Shown here piece after piece: positions 35,201 to 43,300 of a DNA stretch of 64,000 nucleotides. Source of the DNA: Botrytis cinerea B05.10 (lineage: Eukaryota; Ascomycota; Leotiomycetes; Helotiales; Sclerotiniaceae); the NCBI RefSeq assembly GCF_000143535.2, contig NC_037324.1, forward strand, positions 1,550,001 to 1,614,000, in the 5' to 3' direction. Under the pieces are notes generated by a model, which did no database searches, was not told the DNA's origin, and worked only from the letters and a program-made list of their open reading frames with translations. Numbering within the stretch: position 1 is the first letter of the stretch; every line of letters begins with the position of its first letter. The translations under genes and the position numbers were made by a program.

Positions 35201-35385
35201 AAAAAGAAGCACAACTGGACAAAAGTATTAGTAGCTGGGCACGGAAATCGAATGGATTTATCCCGAGCCTGATAGGGCGCATTGCTCCTTTGGAGGAAGA
35301 TTTGAGTCCTCCTAATTTTGTTGAATATGTGCGGCCAGGAACTTTGACGGCATATCAGAAGCTGATTAATGTTTATATTCATTAG
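32251..35385 (+). CDS. Large orphan protein with N-terminal Cys/His cluster
   Basis: One uninterrupted frame of 1044 residues, exceptional in a region where most genes have introns. Residues about 5-40 hold a zinc-binding-like cluster: WSCCWC, then CPACTHDRCNDC. A similar N-terminal motif precedes variable domains in other large fungal proteins I recall, but I cannot name a family. Residues 60-170 are Ser-rich and disordered. The middle, about 190-830, looks globular, with Trp-, Leu- and Cys-containing stretches such as LMDSLVVLDFSCCSGHARR. Near 915 a PSRKRRKIEP segment is a likely nuclear-localisation signal. No enzyme motif is visible. The ATG at 32260 is an alternative start three codons on. 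Confidence 0.78.
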   Translation: MPAMEIWSCCWCRDYSGMYNSSGMTTQILSCPACTHDRCNDCHVEWVKLRSSTPSSNLRSSRAAGTRTQGVNRGVEDNGSHARQSDSVPDSTINSTSNAALLQDARISDFSPYLISPDSGEPKPQEGEVEPFDTGQDKLNMVGTTEANATSSETKENEMEGSCNVGLKRDFLQPQVSSEHALGLFIKDPDSYSREITVLEHSILQLGQNTFEKIKEYDETRRYVLPLRELDIGSDSPTPVTPTSDQQLRIDEYVQLQVSRSMETLSSIMIGTQLLQNEGFCNSSTYNIIVADQDRPKVLNVRPISMPSLSLLFELLHEVQRSKSQRDLVLEDVAEILLHIVVSLGLGIPQTTLSMEEHNLERQQDICHLLSSILSVLHVALLSFIRSHLDISGYTPNGSLSDGLHIECPGGTIFLAARQLKCLNSLLKKPVWAFSFIPTHSKLLKVECDGFYLSSSIDHLAELWGPLRFNRTEASTTLSIETHGGRLLSAKHRTSQVQPLESKVLCHWSSWMETNSLENTTPIDTTKLLLIGVRTIPQAPRKHPSSPRFHTMDVCNCSDKYISQPRHREFELATRPPSWKMIERTAQASGGQYFNITLGFTYKFDAGWTLKDVILEDWVDAGKTDISHVPNPYLMDSLVVLDFSCCSGHARRISLWKLLKDPAIGRYLNQKCNNAVDEFGNITTLLDGLGSADSLTSIWTTIPVTQRKLLISSFKAILKILKFTGIGDDKKLQVWDITSHDRIDGRRLDPRWASFVKDDSNSATFAVITSTCTRYSQSNDHALTGTVLQTQLCITAAQRINKNLAASKEDVKKEETQSSSSTTFSSRWSVNGSQPVDVISRQSADRYQTMNTDSRLSPPAVQSDVENTLLERIKNNQRRRQIASDAASQSSLAGNSTATLASQYPRNNPSPSRKRRKIEPCNMPPSVIKHPPILLIRNGLGQKVGKLSLEPALPIDLTLLTDRTTLQARWEEASRMNLIENIKEKEAQLDKSISSWARKSNGFIPSLIGRIAPLEEDLSPPNFVEYVRPGTLTAYQKLINVYIH

Positions 35386-35938
35386 GTTTCGATAGAAAAT
35401 ATTCTCTGAGAGATTCAGACGATGGATAAAATTGAAGTATACATTTGTCGTTACAGTAACAATGCGTGGTATTTCTTACTCGGCCATCTTTAAATATGTA
35501 TAAGATTATATGATTTAGTTTATAAACCTGACTGTCACTCTTGAATATGCATCATTGTCTCAAGAACTACACTGCGATTTGACGTCTCTGCTGGTTGTAA
35601 TATCTTCGAAGTCGATGCAGGATGATTACCGGGTGCCGGATACCGGGAAAACATCGGTTATGCACCCCACAAAGTCCCGAAGTCTTGATGTCAGTTGTAG
35701 ATTTAGTGCTGTTTAGTTGCCTAGTAGTCAGTCCTGAGGAATAGAGTACTCTCTTGTCTTTTTTCCCTTTCCTTTGCCTTCTTCTTTCCTTTCTGTTCTT
35801 CCCATCATCGGAATCTAAGCCAGCGTTACAACCCACCATCTCAATCTTCAATCCATTCGTCTGATTTATTTCTTCTTCGCCTCGCATCTCACTCCACTAG
35901 AAGGACGATTTGTGCGTAACAAGAGCATAGGAGCCATC
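35386..35938. other. Intergenic
   Basis: A 106-codon minus-strand frame with an ATG at 35887 lies here, but it overlaps the leader of the next gene and its composition looks random, so it is not called. Confidence 0.45.
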
Positions 35939-36682
35939 ATGTTTTCAAGAGCATCATTGAGAATAGCTCAAATCATAAGAGCAAGGAAAGAGGAAGACAT
36001 GGTGGATGAAAACGTCAACGATGCCGAGAAGGAAACGCAATCCAATCGCAACATCAGAATAAATAAAAACGCACACCAGTCTCCAAATCAACGCGACAGA
36101 TACGTCAATAGTCCAGAGAGACAACGTTGTCTCCTCACTTCACTAAGATATGATCCGAGAGAAGATGGCTCTCCACTCTACTCCTCCACTCAAACTTCAC
36201 GTCCGAGTTCGGGCCTTCCTGATCAACATAAACCGGCCATTGAAAAGAAAGAAATCAAGAATCATAAACCCCCTCCTTACGATTTACCTGAGCATACGAG
36301 TTCGGCATCCCATTGTCAATACATCAGGGGCTTAATTGAGAGAAGAAAAGCCGAAGTCCAAACTTTGGAGCGACAATTAGAGGAAGAAATTAGAAAAGCA
36401 GCACCTTCATTCACGAACACGACTTCGCGCGTTGGAGATCCTTTATCTATGCATAGAAATTTGCAGAGAGAAGCGGTGCAGGGAGATACGGGGAAGGAAG
36501 GGACTCTCAGGACAGGTTTACCTGCGCAGATAAAAGGAACAATGCAAGATATAGAATACTATATTCAACTCTGCAATAAAACACGGGATATAATGATTAG
36601 GGACACGAAGCTGATGCAGGAATTCAAAAATAAGACAGACCTGGAAAAGCAAAAGGAACGCGGTAAATCAATTCTTCAATAG
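35939..36682 (+). CDS. Hypothetical coiled-coil protein
   Basis: Single frame of 247 residues from an ATG; an in-frame GTG at 35912 is ignored. The first half is polar and disordered, with PPPYDLPEH, a possible PPxY WW-domain ligand, at about residue 113. The second half is helical and charged: YIRGLIERRKAEVQTLERQL is a clear heptad-type coiled coil, and a second helix (MQDIEYYIQLCNKTRDIMIR) follows. No signal peptide, membrane segment or known domain. Intronless and of moderate length, so somewhat uncertain. Confidence 0.6.
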   Translation: MFSRASLRIAQIIRARKEEDMVDENVNDAEKETQSNRNIRINKNAHQSPNQRDRYVNSPERQRCLLTSLRYDPREDGSPLYSSTQTSRPSSGLPDQHKPAIEKKEIKNHKPPPYDLPEHTSSASHCQYIRGLIERRKAEVQTLERQLEEEIRKAAPSFTNTTSRVGDPLSMHRNLQREAVQGDTGKEGTLRTGLPAQIKGTMQDIEYYIQLCNKTRDIMIRDTKLMQEFKNKTDLEKQKERGKSILQ

Positions 36683-37797
36683 AATTTGAGTGTAGAAGGA
36701 GATATCTTGATCTACTGGTGTGGGAAGCGAATATAGACACCTGAAAAACGGGGTGCATGAGCAACATGTCTCTGATTTTTCCACCCACTCAATTCCAACT
36801 ATCTTCTAGCAAGCAGCTTGTTCCGGAGCATTGTCAAAAAAGAACGAATTTCCAGTCCCTTTGCCAAGATTTTCTCCAAAAGACACTCAGCTGTCAAATC
36901 TCACACCTGTCTGAAAACGCATGGACAATGACGGGTTTGAACTTCACTAAACTATTGGAATATTGAGTCACCACCTCTTTGGACTTACTATTGAAAAATG
37001 TCTCGTTTCACTGTCAATACCGCCTTGGCAATAGTTCTCCTAAATGATTCTAGATCCTCTTGCATCATTTTTCATGATGATGTAGATGGTAGGGATTGCT
37101 CTCTAGAATATAGTTTCATGCTCTGAGAGTTGCATTATTTGCCACAATGGTGTAGATGGCACACGTTGCTCTTTTGTATGGAGCCAATGTAGCTTTAACC
37201 TCTAGGATTTTGACTGTATTATGCAAAGGGACCTGCAAGAAAGAAGCACGAGTATCAACGACAGACGAGCTGTGATTGCTGTTGTCCCGGAAGCCAGTGT
37301 AGTGGTGGGAGCGCAGTGGTATACTAGGAGGGATAAGGATGAGTATGGAGGCTTTATTTTTGCTGTCGGTATTGTGAACTTACTTGGAATCTTGGTAGGG
37401 TTGGAAATGTTAAAAAAGAATCAAAGAGCTTTGGAGACTGTCATATGTTCGGAAAGAACGACGTGCTGAGCATCAAAGTAGCAACTCTACCAACCTTCGC
37501 TACAGACCATTGTATATTGAATTAAAAGGATTCATAGAGAGTGATACGTCCACATGTGTTTGAATGCGACAGTTTTTCTTTGCGGGTTAAAAAGCAAAAG
37601 ATGCAAGCTGAATGTCCACACTTGACAGTTGAATCAACGGCATGGTGATGATTTTGCAGCCCTCAATTCTCAATTCATTCAGGACAATCCATAAAAGATC
37701 TAAAGATCAATCGATTCGAAACAAACATATCGTTTGAATGTCTCGGATCAACTGAACAATCCAAATTCGGGGAGCGACTTAACACCTTATATCATAC
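36683..37797. other. 1.1-kb intergenic region
   Basis: Contains small ORFs only. One, 37221-37469 (82 codons, ATG start), has a hydrophobic stretch (GFIFAVGIVNLLGILVGL) but no other support. An imperfect repeat of GATGTAGATGG / GGTGTAGATGG recurs at about 37078 and 37150. Confidence 0.4.
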
Positions 37798-38187
37798 TCA
37801 ATATCCCCAAACCAGCAGCATCCCAACAACCGCATGCACAGGAGCATAACCCCAATGATCACCCTGTCCCCCTCCAGCCCTCCAACAAACCCAACCATCC
37901 ACGAACGCCACACCACTCCCAGCAAGCACGATCCACCCTAGTGTTTTGTAATTGCGATAATAGGAAGCGGCATACATGGCGAGACCCATGAAGATATCTC
38001 GTGCGCCGTAGATGGTCATGAGCGCTTCGACGAGGGCGGCGTCGGAAAGGGTTTGGGGGTGCGAAGGGGAAAGGGATTGGTAGAATGTGAGGGCGTGGAA
38101 GGGTCGGAGTACGGCGTTGAGGCCGAAGCTGATGAAGATGGTTCCGAAGATTGTGGGGAGGATGCGGAGGACGGGGGAGAGGGCCAT
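37798..38187 (-). CDS. Small four-helix membrane protein, DUF4267-like
   Basis: Intronless, 129 residues. Four hydrophobic segments are visible, including VLRILPTIFGTIFISFGLNA, IFMGLAMYAASYY and LGWIVLAGSGVAFVDGWVCW. The pattern of a YGARDIFMGLAMYAA stretch between helices and a C-terminal VHAVVGMLLVWGY fits the DUF4267 family, small fungal integral membrane proteins of unknown role. The match is from memory of the family pattern. No signal peptide beyond the first helix. Confidence 0.78.
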   Translation of the reverse strand: MALSPVLRILPTIFGTIFISFGLNAVLRPFHALTFYQSLSPSHPQTLSDAALVEALMTIYGARDIFMGLAMYAASYYRNYKTLGWIVLAGSGVAFVDGWVCWRAGGGQGDHWGYAPVHAVVGMLLVWGY

Positions 38188-39122
38188 GGTGGGTGCTTGG
38201 GGAGAGGTGGTGGTTTGGGAGGTGTGGAATTTCTGGATGATGTTTAGTTGGCTGTGATGTTAATTCTGATGATGTTTGAACAATGAAGCTTTGGAGCAAT
38301 CGAGCTTTGGATCTGGCGTAAGCGCCAAGATGCCGCCTAGGATATTTTGAACATCGAGCCGTACTGTAGCCTAGTTGGCCTGTCGAGAGATATCCTCTGA
38401 GTTTCTCCGATATGAAGATATATTATTTTCAAGACGACGGTGACATTGTCGTTTGAACGCACTACTCAGGATTGATGATTGACTGATGGTGGATAGTCCC
38501 AAGCCGGGTCCAAGCAATTCCAGCATCCATGCAAAGCTTCTTTCGTTCTTATCTGCTGCAGCGGAGATGGCCCGACTTGATTAAACATCACCAACACCAG
38601 ATTTGTATCTTGCCATTCCGAACATACTCGTATAAACATTGAGATCTCATCCACCAATCCTGGGTCGTGGAAATGCATGGAAATGTATATATGACAGATG
38701 GAAACTGAAGCTCGAGTTTACACCGCACCAGCGATTGTCGACCTTCCATATCAAGAGGGAAAAAGATGGAGTAATGCATCGCCACTTCATTTATCCATGG
38801 TACCTTACCTTCACACGATACTGCAAAAGGAAGGTTGATCGTTAACAAAATCTCGCTACACGAGCCGACATGCATGTCCAATTGATAAGGTGTGGTGGGA
38901 CATGAAGACATGGGGTAAATGTTACTCGTGTTTCCTGTTCTGGATATGAGCTACTGCCCTTGAGCTACCTTGGTGAGTACAGAGCTAAAAGCTAGATTGA
39001 GTACAAGTGGAATACTTCGCTCAGGAATAAATATGTATAGCCCCTCATTCCCACTTCCGCTTCCTCTGCGACAGTGGTAGGATTTTCTCTTCGCCTGCAT
39101 CTCCATCAATCAATCAGCAATC
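38188..39122. other. Divergent intergenic region
   Basis: Upstream of both flanking genes. A minus-strand ORF of 107 codons (38588-38911) is Cys/Trp-rich but matches nothing and is not called. TATGTATAG at about 39030 is a possible TATA element for the protease gene, about 90 bp before its start. Confidence 0.45.
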
Positions 39123-41128
39123 ATGGTGGCTTCAATTGCTGCGTTCGCGGCATTTCTCGCAGTGGGTTTGGTCTCGAGCTCTCCTATCAAAGCTCGTACG
39201 CCATATGCTGTGAAGGAAACTCATTATCCGCCAGCTCAATGGCAAAGAGTGGGACCCGCTCGTTCAAACCATATGATTAATCTTCAAATTGGTTTGAAGC
39301 AAGGCCAATTCGATGAATTGGAACGCCATCTTTATGAAGGTATGAATACTGCTTTGGAAAATCGAGGGAGCAAGCAATTGAGATTGAAAATCAACTAACA
39401 AACTCACAGTCTCTGATCCTGATCACCACCGTTATGGTCAACATCTTAGTGCCGATGAAGTGAATGATCTCGTTAAGCCTTCGGATGAAACTCATAACCT
39501 CGTTCATGAATGGCTTCAAGACAACAACATTGAGCCAGCCTCTCTTGAGTACAGTCCAGCTAAAGACTGGATTAAAGTTACCATCTCCATTGAGGATATT
39601 GAAAGCCTTCTCGACACCGAATATTCAACATATCAGCATGAAGATGGAGAATACATAGTCCGCACTCCAGAATGGTCTTTGCCTCTTCATCTCCATGATC
39701 ACATCGATACAATCCAGCCTACCAATTCTTTCTTCAGACCACGCGCTGTAGCAAAGACAATGAAGAAAATCAATGAAGCCGCAGAATATGAAGCGTTAGC
39801 ACCATCAACCTACAAACCTCCTACTGTTGGACAAACTGCGGCAGACGTATGCAATGTCTCATCCGTAACTCCACTTTGCCTTCGAACTCTTTACGGTACC
39901 GTAGACTACAAGGTTCAAGCAGCTGGCAAGAACAAGATGGCTCTTACAAACTACCTCGGCGAATCTAACAATCGATCCGACACCAAACTTTTCCTTGAAC
40001 AATATAGACCCGAAGCAGCATCAGCAGCATACAGTTTTGATGTTCAAGTCATTGCTGGGGGTAATAATGATCAAGGACAAGAAAACGCCACCGAACTCGC
40101 AGCTGGCAAGGATCTTGAGGGAAATTTGGATTCGGAAACTATGCTAGGAATTGGTTATCCAACACCATTGATTGCTTACACAACCGGAGGTTCCCCTCCT
40201 TTTACCCCGGATGAGCAAACACCTACTGATACCAACGAGCCTTACCTTACATGGTTGCAATATGTGCTCAGTCAAAAGAATCTTCCAGGAGTAGTAAGCA
40301 ACTCATATCAAGATACTGAACAAACTGTTCCATATTCTTACGCCGTTTCCGTCTGCAAAGGCTTTGCCCAATTGGGAGCTAGAGGTGTTTCCGTTCTTTT
40401 CGGATCTGGAGACAACGGTGTCGGAGCAGATGGCACATGTATTTCGAATGTGGACAACAGCACTACTTTCCTCGCCATGTTTCCTTCTACTTGCCCTTAC
40501 GTCACATCAGTTGGTGGAACAAAATTTATCAACCCAGAAGTCGTAGCTACAGATGCCCGAAATGGATATGTCTCCGGAGGTGGATTTTCTCGTTATTTCC
40601 CTCGTCCTTCTTGGCAAGATGCAGCTTTGAAACCATATCTCGCCTCTTTGCCTAAGAACATTACAAGCTTCTTCAACGCAACAGGTCGCGGCTTCCCGGA
40701 TATCGCAGCCCAAGGATATGCTTACATCACTGTCTGGAACGGTACCACCGTCCATCTCGATGGAACTTCAGCTGCTACTCCTGCCGCTTCTGCAATTCTC
40801 GCTTTAATTAACGATGCTTTGATCGCAGCTGGAAAACCAACATTGGGATGGTTAAACCCTTGGTTATACAAAAAGGGATATAAAGCATTCACCGATGTGA
40901 CGATCGGATCTGCAAGTGGATGCGGTACTGATGGATTCCCGGCAGCAACTGGCTGGGACGCGGCTACCGGTTTCGGTACTCCTGTAAGTTTATATTTTAT
41001 CCAATTTGTTTTTTTGTTTTTTTGTCAATTTATTGCAAGAATCATGAAACTTTACTAACACAATCCCATAGTATTTCCCAAAAATCAAAGATCTCGTTTT
41101 GGGCTCGGGCGGTCATGGACATAACTGA
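39123..41128 (+). CDS. Secreted sedolisin (S53) tripeptidyl-peptidase
   Basis: Exons 39123-39339, 39410-40983 and 41072-41128 give 615 residues. A signal peptide (MVASIAAFAAFLAVGLVSSS) is followed by a pro-kumamolisin activation domain (MINLQIGLKQGQFDELERHL; DPDHHRYGQHLS) to about residue 190. The catalytic domain has Glu309 and Asp313 in EGNLD, the oxyanion Asp407 in GSGDNG and the nucleophile Ser526 in LDGTSAATP. Calcium-site residues follow in FTDVTIG and GWDAATGFGTP. The short last exon supplies YFPKIKDLVLGSGGHGHN, needed to finish the domain. Sedolisins are acid serine-carboxyl peptidases that trim tripeptides from protein N-termini outside the cell. Acid optimum fits PalC/PacC-type pH control, but no site evidence is claimed. 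Several N-glycosylation sequons are present. Confidence 0.94.
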
Positions 41129-41527
41129 CGCCGACGTTTGTTGAATCCGTGGTATCGCGGTTTAAGTGGTGTCACTTGGATACTTATGTTCTATATTGGT
41201 ATTTGATAGCATACATAGTATTTATGATAATGAAAATATTTACAAGCTCGCGCATGACTACCTGTAAGACTATACGTGTATATCGTTTCTATTTTAGATA
41301 TATAGGGAATAGAAGACTCTACACGTCGAAAGGCAATGCGGGATATTTATCATTTAGCTTGGGGTTGGCGATATGTGAAGTTTGGAACGTGGGATGGAGA
41401 TTGTCCGGTCCCTTCATAAATACAGAATTGGAGGTGGATAAGGGTAGATTCGATCAGCTGTTGATGATTTGACATTTTACTACTTTCTTCTTTCTGCCTC
41501 TTATAACAATCACCACCACACCCCCCC
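41129..41527. other. Convergent 3' intergenic region
   Basis: No gene seen. Between the convergent protease and hypothetical genes. Confidence 0.5.
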
Positions 41528-42787
41528 TCAAACCTTTTCCTCCCCCCTCCCCCCCTCCGTATTCCCCACAACAACATCCACCCACTCCCCCTCCCAGCCC
41601 ACCAAGCCCCTCCAATCCCTCTCCCCCAACTCCTCAAACCTCCTCGTCCTGACCCTCTCCCCGCCACTCTCCACCCCCGGCATAAAAACCACGGAATTCC
41701 CCCTCCCCCACGGCCACCCCCACACTCCCCTCATAACCGGCGTGTCAACCTCCACCTTCACCTCTCCCTGAAACGAGCCCTCCCCATCCCTACAAACCAC
41801 AACTCCCACATCCACTCGATCCGGAATCCCCTGTTTCGTGCGCTTATTTTCTCGTATATCCCAGTACGCGCTATCCCACGCCGACGAGCGCGCCCGCGAC
41901 CAGATATTTCCAACGAGGGAATAGCGGTGGGAAAGCGAGAAAGAAGATTCGCGAGAGAGGGAAGTGCTGGGCCCGAGGCTTGCGGCACCGAGAGGGAGCT
42001 GCAGGGATATCTCACCGGTGATTTGCTGGGTTTGGTGGGTCGTGGTGGGTAGACCGTAGATTTTGCGGGGGGCGAGTTGGGCGATGGACGGGGTCCAGGG
42101 GGGGGTTGATGCAGATGCAGGTGTGGATGTGGATGAGGAGGAGGGGGATTCATACCGCGAGAAATCAATCTTCACATTTGCGTTTTTGAAGCGAAATCCG
42201 TGGTCGCCGGAGCGGAAAATAAACGAAAAGAGGATGAGCGTCGCGGGCTGCGAATGGAATGTTCCGTGGCACACGGTAGATACGGAACCGCGCACTCCGG
42301 CGTCGGAAAGCCAGCCGATGTCTTTGTGTGTGACGATTGTGGCGCGGGGAGAGGGCGAGGAGATCTCGTAGCGCAGGGAATAGGGTGTGTGGGATTTGGG
42401 TGAGGGGTTTGAGTTTTGTGGAAGGGATGTGGGGATCCTGAGGGGGATGTCGAGGTTGATGCTTTGTTCTTCTGTTGGGGCGGTTTCTTCTAGGAATGGT
42501 GAGGCATATGATAATGGAGAGGATTCTGGGAGATTGATGGGGATGATTGAGATTTCTTCTTCTTCTTCTTCTTCTTCTTGCTCGATTATTTCCTCTTCCA
42601 AGGGCCCGGAATATAATACTCCAGATGATTCTGGGTTGTTGACAGGGATGTCGATTGGAATAAGCAATACATCGTCTTCTTGCCCACCGATCTCCTCCTC
42701 TGGTGGCGCCGAGAAAGGCGCTTCGGGAGGTTGATAACTTCTCAAGAGATCTTGTGGAGAGAGATATGTTGCATGTGACTTATCCAT
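41528..42787 (-). CDS. Hypothetical protein with acidic N-terminus and beta-rich C-terminus
   Basis: Intronless, 419 residues. Residues 1-130 are Pro/Glu/Ser-rich and disordered, including an eight-glutamate run encoded by a GAA microsatellite. From about residue 140 the sequence looks folded: SLRYEISSPSPRATIVTHKD, then CHGTFHSQPATLILFSFIFR, then short alternating hydrophobic strands with Trp-rich stretches (VRGVWGWPWGRGN). Repeated small patterns such as FKNANVKIDFSRY and GEISLQLPLG suggest a beta-sheet domain. I know of similar unassigned Leotiomycete proteins but no function. The C-terminal codons are very GC-rich compared with the rest. Confidence 0.68.
   Translation of the reverse strand: MDKSHATYLSPQDLLRSYQPPEAPFSAPPEEEIGGQEDDVLLIPIDIPVNNPESSGVLYSGPLEEEIIEQEEEEEEEEISIIPINLPESSPLSYASPFLEETAPTEEQSINLDIPLRIPTSLPQNSNPSPKSHTPYSLRYEISSPSPRATIVTHKDIGWLSDAGVRGSVSTVCHGTFHSQPATLILFSFIFRSGDHGFRFKNANVKIDFSRYESPSSSSTSTPASASTPPWTPSIAQLAPRKIYGLPTTTHQTQQITGEISLQLPLGAASLGPSTSLSRESSFSLSHRYSLVGNIWSRARSSAWDSAYWDIRENKRTKQGIPDRVDVGVVVCRDGEGSFQGEVKVEVDTPVMRGVWGWPWGRGNSVVFMPGVESGGERVRTRRFEELGERDWRGLVGWEGEWVDVVVGNTEGGRGEEKV
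42549..42584 (-). repeat. GAA microsatellite encoding poly-Glu
   Basis: About ten GAA/GAG units on the minus strand inside the preceding gene encode a Glu run, a likely length-variable site. Confidence 0.9.
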
Positions 42788-43300
42788 ATTTTTCAGCCGT
42801 GGAGAAGAGTGGGCGGGGTTGATTTATTCGGACGACTTGTCCTTGCAATAAAATCTTGAGGGATGGAATAGAAGAAAATAATCGAGTAGGATGAAGATAT
42901 CAAGTGCTCAATAGATACAAAGTATGTATGTATATGAATCATATATGTATGTATTTGTTAGAAGAAGTCGATAAATAACTGACTGGATGGCTGAAAAAGG
43001 GTTGTAAGCAGACAATAGGAAAGATTGACGTCATGGGACATAACGCTAATGCATGAATTAATTAATACAATGGCTACTATGATTTTTGAAGCTATTCCCA
43101 AGTACAGAAATTTCTCATCGTACGCAAAAAGAACGACGACGCGTAATTGTTAGTTTCGATGCATTAATCGAGGTTCCTTCCTTCTATCTATATAGAACCT
43201 CATGAAAACAAGACTACAAAAAGAGCGGAAGAAATATAAATAGCAAGCCGATTTTGTACACACCTCAACTATTTAACAAAAGTTGAATCGAATTGAGCAT
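42788..43300. other. Intergenic
   Basis: Leader of the minus-strand gene to the left and 3' flank of the minus-strand gene to the right. A GTATGTATGTATATG run near 42925 is simple sequence. No gene. Confidence 0.5.

Noticed and set aside
35567..35887. Minus-strand 106-codon ORF
   Set aside because: Starts in the leader of the adjacent plus-strand gene, random composition, no recognised content.
37221..37469. 82-codon ORF with a hydrophobic stretch
   Set aside because: Too short and isolated; the hydrophobic run alone is not evidence of a gene.
38588..38911. Minus-strand 107-codon Cys/Trp-rich ORF
   Set aside because: Has an ATG but no signal peptide, no repeats and no support from context.
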